From Sphaerolaimus hirsutus (Eukaryota > Nematoda > Chromadorea > Monhysterida > Sphaerolaimidae): a stretch of DNA of 64,000 bases. The stretch spans positions 8,312,529-8,376,528 of the forward strand of contig OZ038451.1 in NCBI GenBank assembly GCA_964036195.1, given 5' to 3'. Numbering within the stretch: position 1 is the stretch's first letter; each line of letters opens with the position of its first letter. The notes beneath the pieces were generated by a model that saw only the letters and a program-made list of their open reading frames with translations, had not been told where the DNA came from and made no database searches. The position numbers and the translations under genes are program-made. This document shows, piece after piece, positions 23,401 to 33,966 of the stretch.

Positions 23401-26088
23401 GGAGCAGTGCTAGAACAATGCCAGCCTGAAACGGGCGAAATACGGCCAATTGCATTTGCATCAACAAAGGTGTCAGATAATCGAAACGACTTCCACGCAA
23501 TGATTCGCGAAGCAGAAGCACTGGCGTGGATCCTGGAAAAATTCAAACACTTGTGCATGGGCAGACAAGTCACCGTGTACACAGATAGCCGTGCGCTGGC
23601 GTATCTCATGCACGCGCAAGGGCACTCACAGTACATCACGCGGATCTGCCTGACATTGGCGGGTTATGACTTGGATGTCAAACATCGTCCAGGGAAAGCA
23701 AACGTGGTCGCAGACGCTCTTTCCCGAGCACCCACGGGAGAGGACCAGGAACTCTTGACAAGAATCGACAATCCGCCGATGGAGATAGAACTAAACGACA
23801 ACAAAATCCACAAGGCGCGTCCTTGGTGGAGAGAACTGCCGCCATACGTGCCAGACGAACCAATTCCGGACCCATACAAAGGACCAAAGAAACCCTCAAT
23901 AGTGGAAAAAGATGGAACCGAACAACCAGCACCTACACGCATTATGACATTATTGCGATCACCACGAGATGTGGGTGAACCAGACCCCGCCCAGTTAAAC
24001 AACTGGAGGGAAAGGCTGGCAACTGCTCAAACAGAAGACCGAGAAACACAACGGCTAATTGAACAGATGGAGCAGGGTAACCAACCGTGTTTTGGGGCCC
24101 ACTTCGCATATCCAAATCTGTTGGCTTATGTGCGCAACCCAACACACCCGATAGAGAAAACAAAACGCATGCGCGTCTTTGTGCCAAAATCCCTGAGAAC
24201 GCAAATGTTGGCAGAACACCATGACACGACAATTGGTGGATATCTCAATGCCCGGAAAGTCTTTTCCGCAATGGCACAGCACCTCTATTGGCCCGAAATG
24301 AGGCAAGACATATACAATTATGTGAAAACATGCGCACACTGCCAAGCGCGAAATGCGCCAGTGCCAAAAACCAGACTGCCTATGCCGGACACACAACCCT
24401 GTCTGCAACCTTTCGAGTGGATCCACATTGACCATTTGGAGCTACCAGCCAGCTACTCAGGGCACAGCTACGTGTTCCTGGTTGTCGACAAATGTTCTCG
24501 ATGGGCCGATGGTTGGCCGGTGGAGCGAACTGATGCAAAGACAGCTGCCCAGTTGTTGGTGGAGAACTGGATATGCAAATATGGTGCACCAGCATATCTA
24601 ACATCTGATTGCCATGCATCATTCACCGGCGAAATATTCACCGAAGTAACCAAGCTATTCAAAATCAGGAAGATCAGCACGGCGCCATTCCACCCGCAGA
24701 GCAATGGGATAGTGGAACGCGCCAATCGAAGCTTACTGGGGCTGCTGGCCGCTTGCATGCGAGATCTGGACCACCATGACTGGCCAGTATGGCTGCCATT
24801 CGCTCTGATGGCAAATCGTATGGCAGTGCACTCAGCAACTGGAATCTCGCCATACACTTGTGTTTTCGGTCAGATGCCAAGAACCACATTGGCTGCGGAC
24901 TTGAAACCAAAAAGATTTGAGACAGCAATGGAATATCCCAGCTACATAAGCACGCTGATGGCGACACTCAGGCGAATTTGGGCTTTTGCCAACAAGTCCA
25001 ATCAAGAACAGAACAGACAGAATAAGGCCGTCCATGACCGAAAATGCACAAAGCCCCAAGGATTGCATTTGGGCTGTTTGGTGCTAAAGAAAGCATTCAC
25101 AATCCCAAAAGATCAGACAGGAAAGACCAAAGATATATGGATTGGACCATACATGGTTACAAAACTCATCGGAAATCCACCAAAAACGGTGCATCTGCAA
25201 AAATGGAACGAGCCGGATGGCCCTGAAACTCGGTTCCCAGCGATGCTGGTCAAGACATGGTACCCTCGGGAAGACACCTATCCGACATTTGGCCACGGAG
25301 AACCAGCGGCCCAAGAGACAGAAGGCAGCCCAGACGGAAATCCCGCTGATACAGCCACAGCCGGTGCTTCAAGTGCTGACCCACCAGCCAACACTCACGT
25401 GCCTGCACCGCCAGCAGTGCCAGTGATGAGTCAATCACCAACCACAATAGACCAGACAGCGGTTCCTAGGGCTGCCACTCGGTACAATCTGCGCTTGAAC
25501 CCCAAGAAGAAGGTTATTGGAATGATCCGCTGGAACAGAAAACCAACATCAGACGAGACCAGTGAGCTGGGCCGCCATCTATTTGACGAACCAGAACTGA
25601 CAGAAGACGAGCAAGAGTGGCAAACGACCCCACTACCAAATGGGGGTGACATGCATTACGAGGCGAATTACGTCAGCCGCCCAGTGGCGCCCACTCCAGA
25701 AGAAACCAGCCAGCCACACCCGTGCGACCTGGTACCGCCAATATGCCGATACCTCAAGGCCGATGCCACCAAATCCCACGAATACACCATCTCATATGGT
25801 GCCGAAGGAAATACCGTGCATATCAAACCACGGCGACTCAAAATCTTTGTGCCGCCACACAGCTGCCTCCACACTGGAATACAAATCACCGTGCCCACTG
25901 GCTACGCAGCGCAGCTGTACCACCCAGAGGATGCCGGATTTCGCTACAAATTATCAGAACAAACCTATCCCATGGGAATGCATTGTATCTCGCTTTGGTT
26001 TATTGTAAATACCACTGTTACATTCACCACGGATGATACACTCGCTTGCATACACATGTATAAGGTAGTCGATACAAAACACATCTGA
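20486..26088 (+). CDS. pol: Pol polyprotein: TM, two proteases, RT, RNase H, integrase, dUTPase-like
   Basis: The frame is open from the MITE edge to a stop at 26086-26088. Residues are numbered from the GTG codon at 20536; the first ATG is residue 9. Domains: membrane segment 46-68; retropepsin 1 with DTGAQC (D200) and ILG 270-272; retropepsin 2 with DSGAQC (D333) and LIG 403-405; a beta-rich linker about 455-555; RT with D734 and YMDD 797-800; RNase H with D946, E994, D1017 and D1060; integrase zinc region with H1228/H1229, Y1236, C1266 and C1269; catalytic D1299, D1358 and E1394 (D,D35E); GPY at 1537-1539; and a dUTPase-like fold 1736-1848. These would process the polyprotein, copy the RNA and insert the DNA. 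The frame equals that of the envelope-like ORF upstream, so both probably formed one precursor before the MITE. How this copy would start pol translation is unclear. Confidence 0.95.
25741..26085 (+). other. dUTPase-like C-terminal domain of Pol
   Basis: After the integrase and a proline-rich linker, the last 113 residues follow the trimeric dUTPase pattern: a TGI-x-I-x-VP-x-GYAA stretch, a PMG turn, an N-x-T strand and DDTLACI near the end. The canonical SxxGLA and IDxxYxG catalytic motifs are not readable. The fold call is moderate and activity is doubtful. It may be structural. Confidence 0.6.
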
Positions 26089-26365
26089 ATTAGGACAAAC
26101 GACACATGGTTGGACAATTGATTGTGTGAAGTGATTATTTTTAACGTATGATCAGAAGAATACATTTTTGGTGAAGGTATATACAGACATTTGTTTGTTT
26201 GTTTTTTGACATAAAAACCATCAATTGAACTAAATTTTGTCTATACTTTTACGAAAATATTAAGTCAAACAACCGCTAAGATGACGGCTTTTATGTCTTA
26301 CTCGAACGTCTATATTCGCTAATTTTACCTGTATGAGGCCATTACAGTTGACAAAAGGGGCCGAA
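26089..26365 (+). other. 3' untranslated segment with polypurine tract
   Basis: A short AT-rich stretch follows the pol stop. AAAAGGGG at 26353-26360, followed by CCGAA and then the LTR, is the likely polypurine tract that primes plus-strand DNA. The CC interruption makes it imperfect. No other gene is seen. Confidence 0.6.
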
Positions 26366-27436
26366 TGTAAGGGTGCCACGCAGGGCATGCCATGGCGCCG
26401 GCGCCATGAACGTTTTTTTGACGCCAGATTATCATCACCAAGACACTGGTGATGATAATCTGCGTTAACGATCTCGCCGCGGGCGGACCGCCGCGGCCAC
26501 CGAAAATCGCATGCGCAGATTGCGCATGCGATAAAGTTCATGAACGCGGCCGCGCGCAAACGGCCGCGACGGACGGCCCGCCGCGTAGTAAAATGCGCCG
26601 CGCCATAGTACGCCGTGCGTGGCGGCGCAGGAATGCGCGCACGGACCCGTTGTCCGCGCAGTAAGACGGGGGCCGGCGGGCGTGCACGCACGTAAATATG
26701 TGGCGCCGCCCGCGTTTTAGTGTAATGGGGGCCACATATTTACGTTATTAACTGCCCAAATCGCATTTCGCGAGCAAACTTGGGCAGTTAATGACTTGTT
26801 TTCCACATGCATTTGAGGGGGGAAAACAAGTCGTTAAGATACATATTTTACAGCCATTTATAGTAGGCATGTATCATTTATAAGTGAATACCCCCCCCAT
26901 TGTAAAGTTGTGCATAAAAGGGGAAATCCACACCAAAATAGGCATCAGTTGTGGAATGGGCCTTAGAATTTCATCAACCAATATGTGCACATTTAAGACC
27001 CAAATAGGTAGCTGCAGCCCCATTTCACACTGTTCAGGGCCTGTCATTTCTTTATTGTTTTGGCAGAACCCGAGCCCCATTCACCCACTTATTTTGGTGT
27101 GGAATTTCATCTGTTTTTTTGTATTTTCGCCTAGTTGATTTTCGTATTTTCGCCCAATGTTTCTTTGCATTTTCGCCTAGTTCATTTTCCGTATTTTGCC
27201 TAAGCAATTGTTGTATTTTCGCCCAACGCTAATTAATCGTTAATTAATTTATGTATTTTATTCACAAGTTTCTTTCTCAATAAACCCCCATAAAACGAAT
27301 TTGGTACACAGATTATTTGCTTAATTAACCCCTAAAACACAGAGTAAGACGCTAACCATTTTCTAATTAAATAATCAACCTCCCTACCACCCAGCCAGCT
27401 GGCGCCATAAACGCCAGCTGCGCTGGGCCCCTTTTA
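26366..27436 (+). repeat. 3' LTR
   Basis: It is about 1071 bp, nearly identical to 283-1354. The differences seen are G to T in the GATCGCGCC/GATCTCGCC stretch, two changes near 27203-27205, and one fewer C in a C-tract. AATAAA lies at 27279-27284. The outer end is followed by the AAATT duplication. Confidence 0.95.
27279..27284 (+). terminator. Poly(A) signal of the retrotransposon
   Basis: AATAAA in the 3' LTR, the expected cleavage/polyadenylation signal for the genomic transcript. Since the element lies in the same direction as the following exons, it could also end host transcripts early. Confidence 0.55.
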
Positions 27437-27441
27437 AAATT
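27437..27441. repeat. Target-site duplication, right copy (AAATT)
   Basis: Matches 278-282 and confirms that both LTRs belong to one insertion. Confidence 0.8.
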
Positions 27442-27627
27442 GAGACACAAATAACTGCGCGTGCAGAGTGTTATGCCACCGGAGTTGACCTACATCTCAC
27501 TGACTCAACGTATGTATACCCTGCGGACTTTATACTCTGCACTCGCACTTGTTGAGAATAAAAATGGGGAAAACGTATAAAAATCTTCGATTTTAAATGT
27601 AATTTGTGGCAAAATCACTGACCATAA

Positions 27628-27790
27628 TGGCCCCACACACGCTAGTTGACATCGACACCAAATGTCAACTGGTTCCGTTCCCAATTCAAAGCTTGCATTT
27701 GAACGTCGTTCGTCGACTCGTCAGCCAGCTTTGAATCGGGATCGGCACCAGTTGACGTTTGGTGTCGATGTCAACTAGCGTGTGGGCCCA
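27628..27790. mobile_element. GTTGACAT foldback, well-preserved copy (family A)
   Basis: A 163-bp near-perfect inverted repeat, TGGCCCCACACACGCTAG at one end and CTAGCGTGTGGGCCCA at the other. Inner words GACACCAAATGTCAACTGG are mirrored. No ORF. It ends 32 bases before the exon at 27823, inside the region where the branch point should lie. Confidence 0.9.
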
Positions 27791-27822
27791 ACGACCCCCT
27801 CCCCACCCCACTTTCTGTGCAG

Positions 27823-27899
27823 CCAGTCGAACGACTGCGACAAGGCGCTCGCATCCCTCAAAGACACGTGCGCGTGGCGGATGGAATTCGGCGCTAATG
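27823..27899 (+). CDS. CRAL-TRIO protein (MOSPD2-like), N-terminal exon
   Basis: This exon begins after a pyrimidine-rich tract ending CTGTGCAG and ends before the donor GTGCGC. It gives DCDKALASLKDTCAWRMEFG, the typical CRAL-TRIO N-terminal helix (D-x-ALxxLKxxxxWRxEF). It starts with one base that completes a codon and ends with one base, and the next exon starts with two. The preceding exon, which should hold the helix before this one, was not found with confidence and probably lies upstream of the retrotransposon. Confidence 0.8.
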
Positions 27900-28175
27900 G
27901 TGCGCTCAAATTTTCCCCAAAATTTGGGGTGGCGAGGAATTTACCTTCGCAGTTTTTGAAATTTATTTCCGCTCGGCCAAAGTTATTGCTAGTTGAATGT
28001 GGTGCGGTTTTATGGTCTGTTTTTGGAAGAAAATTCAAATCGCTGAAAAAAATCTGGTGCGCAACGCGACTCGGCTTTTTTCTATAAAAAATATGTTTTT
28101 GTGAAAGTGCTGGCGCGTTGTTGCGTACAACATAAGCATGTACGGATGTAAACCGTGCAATCTGCGGAGTAAACT

Positions 28176-28610
28176 CAGGGACGTATCCAGGATTTTTGAG
28201 CGGGGGGGGATGCTTGTTTACGGAGGCCGGCAAGGGGGGGGGGGCTCAGCCCCCCCCCTAAAATTTTAGCTACATGGTGGCGGAATGGCGCCATGGCGCT
28301 GGCGCCATTAGTAGGCGCCACACCATGGCGCCATTGGCGTTGGCGCCGACGCCATGGAAAGCTGTATATGTATGTAAATATACATACAAAACAGCAAAAA
28401 GCACAACATTGAGTATTTTCATAACGATTTGCGGCCACATGGAGCAAATCTGACGATAATACCTTATGTCTGGTGAAGAATGCGCGCTTGCGCGCAAAAA
28501 TTTTTACGCTGACGTTGAAAAAGTCCCATTTTCCGGTCACTTTCTGGTCTCGCTCCGGGAAAGGGGGGGGGCTGCAACCCCCCCGCCCCCCCCCCCTGGA
28601 TACGGCCCTG
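28176..28610. mobile_element. hAT-type MITE, CAGGGACGTATCCAGG ends
   Basis: A 435-bp element starting CAGGGACGTATCCAGGA and ending CCTGGATACGGCCCTG, with the exact 8-bp duplication AGTAAACT at 28168-28175 and 28611-28618. The core has G-runs, C-runs and GGCGCC palindromes. It lies 26 bases past its duplication from the next exon, in the intron of the CRAL-TRIO gene. The CAGGG start and 8-bp duplication fit hAT. Confidence 0.92.
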
Positions 28611-28644
28611 AGTAAACTGTCCCATTGCCCTTCCACATTCCTAG

Positions 28645-28752
28645 TCAGTGCGTCCATCCTGCGCGCAGATTTGACCACTGACAACATGAGCGAGATTCTC
28701 ACCAAGGCGGGCATGTACATCCACGGCGCCGACGTACACGGCACGCCGCTCT
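28645..28752 (+). CDS. CRAL-TRIO protein (MOSPD2-like), second exon
   Basis: Acceptor CACATTCCTAG, donor GTGCGT. Its two leading bases complete the codon left by the first exon. The product TTDNMSEILTKAGMYIHGAD, then a HGTPL segment, matches the CRAL-TRIO stretch that leads into the lipid-binding core (...G-x-x-YIHG-x-D-x-x-G-x-P-L). It ends with one base. Reading past the donor meets a stop within a few codons, which supports the splice site. Confidence 0.85.
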
Positions 28753-29029
28753 GTGCGTTTCTGACCGATTAGAATATTTTGTGGGCGGAGTTTACTCGCT
28801 GATGCGACCAGTGACGGCGCCGTTCTATTTTTTTCGTCAACTTTTACCTGCCGTTCTATTGGAGGTGCCGTTCTATTTTTTCATCAAACTTTTTCACACA
28901 ATTTTCATTTGGACATAGTATTTTTCATGAGACATGAGCGACATGTTTATATCAGAGCATCAATTCTAACAAAACCAAATATGAAAACAACCACAAAATC
29001 ATAGTTCTGAATACCCTGGCTGTTCTCAC

Positions 29030-29330
29030 TAGGGTTGGGACGATATGACTTTTCGATATCGATATTCGATATTTTTTTCTGAAACTCGATATTCGATATC
29101 GATACGATATTGACCCTCGATATTCGATATGAAAATATGCTCGATATTTGATATCGATATTTTCGATATTTTCATGCAAGGGGGCATATTGTATTTCCAT
29201 TTGGTCACAAACATGGCTGATCATCTTTTTAAATGAGTCTCACAAAAGTCAAAATGAAAGGATGAAATAAGAACAGGGTGAATCCAATTATGGACACCCA
29301 ATTTTTCACATAAGGGTTGAGAGAAGGGGC
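29030..29330. repeat. Partial TAGGGTTGGGACGATAT element with GATATC words
   Basis: The left end and word-repeat arm (29030-29181) are followed by sequence resembling the unique middle of the MITE at 19448-20477 (an ACAAACATGGCTGAT-type segment). No right end was found. It is a broken relative in the CRAL-TRIO gene intron. Confidence 0.65.
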
Positions 29331-29540
29331 TGAAAATTTGACACTTTATTGTTAACATATGGAACTTTATGAAAAGCGTGAGAGAGCCAAATTGGACATG
29401 CACCACGGGCCTGGAATTGGATCGGAAACTTAAAATGCGATTTACTCAAAATCACATTTTGTGGACTTGTCGGCTTTTAGAATTAGACGCCTCAATTGCA
29501 ACTTATCGTCAACTCATTCAGTTCAGCCCCGTCATTTCAG

Positions 29541-29692
29541 TGTGGCTCATAGTTCGTTTGAAAGAGAAAAACCAAGACCCGCGCGAAGCTCGCACCCTGC
29601 TGATCTACTGGCTGGACAGGTACTACTTTCAAACGCGCGGCAACAAGTTGGTCATTGTCTTCGATTTGTATCAGACCGGATTGGCGCATTTG
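29541..29692 (+). CDS. CRAL-TRIO protein (MOSPD2-like), third exon
   Basis: Acceptor GTCATTTCAG, donor GTCAGT. Two leading bases complete the previous codon, followed by exactly 50 codons. The product holds the CRAL-TRIO core strands: a WLIVRL strand, the LLIYWLDRYYFQ helix, then the GNKLVIVFDLYQTGL strand (compare VTVMFDLSETG in vertebrate MOSPD2, from memory). It ends on a codon boundary, matching the next exon. Confidence 0.9.
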
Positions 29693-29740
29693 GTCAGTTT
29701 AGCGGTTCTGTTGAGAAATGGAATGTTGGGCACGAGCGCA

Positions 29741-29925
29741 GTAGTTGATATCGCAAATTCTTGTCAATAGAAAAACAACACATTTTTTAAACATCACATA
29801 GGAACGATGAAGATAAGGTGTCATGATATAAAATAACCTATGCTCTATGACATAGGAAAGTTGAAGTGACATAATCAACCAAAATTGAGTTGACACTAAT
29901 TTTGATGTCAACTAGTATGCGTGGG
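29741..29925. repeat. Diverged GTTGACAT foldback (family A)
   Basis: The left arm has GTAGTTGATATCGCAAATTC and the right arm GATGTCAACTAGTATGCGTG GGCCC. It fills most of the short intron between exons three and four of the CRAL-TRIO gene. Confidence 0.6.
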
Positions 29926-29971
29926 CCCAATACCAAAATCGTAACAGTCAACTAAACATTCCCCCACCAAG

Positions 29972-30196
29972 GACCTGGACTTCGTGCGCTTCCTCCTGGA
30001 CCAGCTCAAGCTGCACTACCCCATGCTGCTCGACTACCTGCTCGTGTACGACATCCCCTGGGTGCTGAACGCCGCTTGGAGGGTCATTCGATCGTGGCTC
30101 GACCCTGCGGCCCAGAAAAAGATCGTTTTTGTCAACTCGAAAAGTGTCGGGGAGCATGTGGATGCGGGGAATTTGCCCAAGCATATGGGTGGACTG
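29972..30196 (+). CDS. CRAL-TRIO protein (MOSPD2-like), fourth exon
   Basis: Acceptor CCCCCACCAAG, donor GTGGGT; exactly 75 codons in phase 0. It contains the best-conserved CRAL-TRIO signature: DLDFVRFLLDQLKLHYP, then YLLVYDIPWVLNAAWRVI, a WLDP turn, a KKIVFVNSK strand and LPKHMGGL. The wording (DFVRF, IPWVLNAAW, LPxHMGG) is closer to MOSPD2 than to other Sec14-like proteins as I recall them. MOSPD2 is an ER membrane protein with CRAL-TRIO and MSP domains that tethers organelles through FFAT partners. The lipid bound here cannot be predicted. Confidence 0.92.
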
Positions 30197-30223
30197 GTGG
30201 GTTTTTGCTTCCCTGTTACGGCA

Positions 30224-30400
30224 CTACACAACTGGTTTACAACGCCACCAAATGTCAACTGGTTCCGATCTCAATCAAAGCTTGCTGGCGAGTAACACTA
30301 CACATTATTGTAAATATACACGTATCATCAGCAAGCTTTGAATTGGGATCGGAAACAGTTGACATTTGGTGTCTTTGTCAACTAGTGTGTGTAGGGCCTA
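30224..30400. repeat. GTTGACAT foldback next to an exon (family A)
   Basis: The two arms share CACCAAATGTCAACTGGTTCC and AAAGCTTGC words. The right end is AACTAGTGTGTGTAGGGCC. The left end is diverged. It begins 28 bases after the donor of the fourth exon. Confidence 0.7.
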
Positions 30401-31116
30401 TATTTAATTTGTTTACCAAACATTTTACGATGAAATCTACCACATCGTATCTGAAAAATACAGTATTTTCTAATCAACATACGTTTTGCTCACTGTGGGT
30501 TTAAAAAATGGGGGTCGTTAAAAAACGTTTTTATAGTATTAAAGTAGTATAAAATGGATGCAAGTAGTAAAAAATATGTGGAATTGATCAACTTGTACCC
30601 CTGGCTGATTGGTGGACACTACAGTCCATTCGTTGCACATTACAACAAAATTTACCATATACTATCTGAATAAAAAATTAATAAAACGATTTGTCATCAA
30701 GTTTACTAGGTAGATATCATTCACCGCATCTTCAATTTTCCATTTTTTTAATTTTAATCTCATTTTTTCTCTGAGATTTTGCCAACCCTGATTCACCGTC
30801 AGTGAATACGCCGCATGTTTCGTTACGCAACTTTATTCATCAAAACACGGTAAGATTGTCTCTTATGTCTACAGTGCTATCACAATACCTAAATAGCTGC
30901 ATTCAGTCAAATGTTTGCCTACACAAAGATCTGTAACATGTGTAAATTGCGTCTATCCAGGACTCAGGACAGTTTGCGCACGAAGCTAATAGTCAATTTA
31001 GACTGTATGCACATGGACCCACGTAAATGCAATACTTTATGGCCCCCAGGTGCCCCTCGATTTGTTTACAATTAGTCACAGGACAACTCGGCACGGGGCA
31101 ATTTGACACGTGGGGA

Positions 31117-31912
31117 CTTCCGTTCCAAAAGTTCACAAGCGCCAAATCCAGAAAAATCGAGTTAGCTGTGGATTCGACATCCACGTATAATTCTGCCCAT
31201 TTTGGTAAAAAGATCAGTGTTATAGTCCACGTCGTTCCCGAGATACAGTGGTACCGTTTTTCAGAAAAATCACAATTTTCATATCGAAAGTGCACATATC
31301 CATCTCAGATCCCCTATGAAAAACAGAACTTTCATTTCGTAAGTGCACATATCCATGTCGGACCACCGGAGTTTCATTTCATAAGTGCACATATCCAAAA
31401 AAAATAGTTTCATTTCCAAAAGTGCACGCGTGCTCCGGATCGCTTGCGAAGAGCCGGCCGGATTTCCCATACAAAATAAAGTTTCATTTCCAAATGTGCA
31501 TACGTGAATTTCCAAATTTATTTTGCTCTATAAATCGAGTACGGGTATAAATTCAGATCTGAAAATTTAGGTTTGTGTACTTCTCAAAAACGACTTCTCA
31601 GTCGTGTAATTGGTTTTGCCCTGCGATGCACCGTTAGGTAGTTATTTACATTTCAAGTTCAAATTTTCAAATTTACTCCTTATTTTGGGTGGTTTACAAA
31701 ATATGACATAACTCCCAAAATATTTACCAGCCGACAAAATTTAGGGACACAAAAATTGTAGACAAATGTCCGACATATCTGAAAAGTGCAGGGCAAGCTT
31801 TGTCGCCCAAACATGGCACTGCCGGGCCAGCGCCAAACTTTAAAATGCGATTTTGAAAAATCAAAAAATCTGGATATGTCAACTTTTGGAATGAAAGTCC
31901 CCACGTGTCTAA
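31117..31912. mobile_element. GGGGACTTCC foldback (family D), long copy
   Basis: It starts ACGTGGGGACTTCCGTTCCA and ends GGAATGAAAGTCCCCACGTG. Its interior holds a closely similar copy of 3720-4020 from the retrotransposon leader, plus short repeats around GTGCACATATCCA. No ORF. Class unknown; flanks show no clear duplication. Confidence 0.7.
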
Positions 31913-33542
31913 AACCATATCAATATGTGACATAAAATTCGACAAGCTTGTATCACACAAGCTGCCAATAGAAATTGATAGAAGTTTACACGTACCGTAT
32001 TTTGTCAAACCCCCCCCCCCTTGAAATACGTCGAGTCTAATACATGGTGGTTTTTGTTGCATAATACCTTGCATCTGCCTTACATAATAATATGACAATT
32101 TAGTACTGATATTCCAAGTAATTTCTGGGGAAATAATACCCCCCCCCCTTCAAAAGTTCGACTCGGAAAAAATACCCCCTTCCCCCCCCCCCGAATTAAT
32201 TCAAGGAAATATGGTAGATGTGAATTTGCTCAAAATTAAAATCATAATTATCATTTTAATTCCATTTGTGACAATCTGGCCATACATGTTACAATTTGCT
32301 TCATTTGATCCTTTGACATGTTTGGTCGTGTGACGACTTGGTCGTGGCATAATCGTCCGTGTCAAAATGCCTCGTGACGAATTGACACATTACCCTTCTG
32401 TGCCTTCCCTCTGATAAAGTATATCCAATGTACATACGCGTACACATTTTGCGCTGTACTCAATTGAATTTGCGGGCGAAATCGTTGTGGCACCTGGCTC
32501 GCCGGTTGCCAGTTAACTCGATTGCTTTACTGCGGTTGTCGTTTTATGCATTTACATAAACATTCCTGTTTGAGTCAGGTTGAGCTGACTGGTCCCGCGG
32601 GATTTTATGGAGCTTTTTTAACTTTTTTTAAAATCAAATCGTTTTTGCGATGGCTATGAAAAGCTTTCAGCCAAGCAATTTATAGGGTGTTTTTATTGAT
32701 GTTGTTTTTATTGATGTTTTTTTTGCTCTCACAGCTATTCCATTTTAGCAAACTATGTAATAAATCTGATAAGCCATAATAAATAAGTCATTAATCAACA
32801 CCACACCTAAAAATGGACATGGATTAACACTTTATCATATGAAAACATTCTGACAATTATTCAAGTGGATGTTGGGAAAAATGTCAGAGAAACAGACATT
32901 TGTCCCTGAATATGATGCAAAAAAAATACGAAATGAAATTGCGGTGGCTAAACTGTACGGCTTGTCTGTAAATGGTATGGTGCGGTAAATTTGCAATTTT
33001 AGCGGTAAATAATAAAATATTTATGTAGGTAAATTTGCAAATAACTGTGAGTATTTAAATGCTGGTAAACGGTACTGTACGGTGATTATGTATTCATAAA
33101 TTAGTTTCACTTAACTCTAGAAACTCTAAACTATTCAAGTAGCCATTTATTTTATGGTAGATTTTATGGAGCTTTTTTGGTGTGTGAATACATCACGGTA
33201 TATTATTTCACCCTATAAATAACGAAAATTTGTCCCAAATTGGCACGCGCTCAATTTGCATCGCACTGCATTGGCATCAATAAATGTTGCGGCGACTGTG
33301 GTGCACTGCGCTGCGCTAATGTTGTGCCGCGTACTCGTTGTCGCTGTGTGCCACTATTAGTGCAACAGTGGTTTTTCATGTGACACTGACACTCACAGAC
33401 TGTGTCAAATGTGTTATGTCCAGAAAATAGGATAAAATAATGTTTGACATGACTTAACACTTTACATGACTTTTAACATTTTACATGACATTTTACATGC
33501 CATTTTACAGGGTCTAGGGGTGCCACCCCAGACCCTGTAAAG

Positions 33543-33966
33543 CAGGGGTCTCCTGGGGGGTACCCCCCCCCCCAAAACTACCCAGCTATCTATCTATCCC
33601 GGAGGCAAAATGTTTGGCTACTATCCCCTAACCCCCCCCCCCCAAATCGCCCAGCTATCTCCTATCCGGAGCGATATTTTGCCGAATTTTTTTTTCAAAA
33701 TTGCTACTTTTCATGCCTTTTTATAGATTTTCACCTCCAAAATCTTTAGTATATGTTCATTTTTGCCTGTTTTCAGCTATTTTGGCTATATATGTGCTTA
33801 TATACCTATTTTTAGCCATTTTCATTTACTTTTAGCGAGTTTTCACCCTTTTCTTCCTTCTACACCCCGAAAAAGCCTATATATTGTACCCCCGCGAACC
33901 CCCCCCCAGAAAATTTTTCAGCTATCTATCCAACCCCCTGGAGGGCTGAAATCTGGGAGACCCCTG
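33543..33966. mobile_element. hAT-type MITE, CAGGGGTCTCC ends
   Basis: It starts CAGGGGTCTCCTGG and ends CTGGGAGACCCCTG. The flanking octamers CTGTAAAG (33535-33542) and CCGTAAAG (33967-33974) differ at one base and fit an aged 8-bp duplication. It has inserted within a longer repeat made of CATTTTACATGAC words. Confidence 0.8.

Larger units (their letters stand above)
283..27436 (+). mobile_element. Giant Gypsy-like LTR retrotransposon with helicase and envelope-like ORFs
   Basis: The element is about 27.15 kb, bounded by direct LTRs and a 5-bp duplication. In order it holds: LTR, tRNA-Lys-complementary primer site, long leader, gag-like ORF (11770-13416), helicase ORF (13574-17041), envelope-like ORF (18001 to a break at 19447), pol ORF (20486-26088), polypurine tract and LTR. 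RT, RNase H, D,D35E integrase and a GPY motif place it in the Ty3/Gypsy group. By eye the LTRs differ by three substitutions and one C-tract indel, so the insertion is recent. It lies in the same orientation as the CRAL-TRIO exons that follow. A hAT-type MITE interrupts the envelope/pol reading frame, so this copy cannot make the full fusion from an unspliced transcript. Confidence 0.95.
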
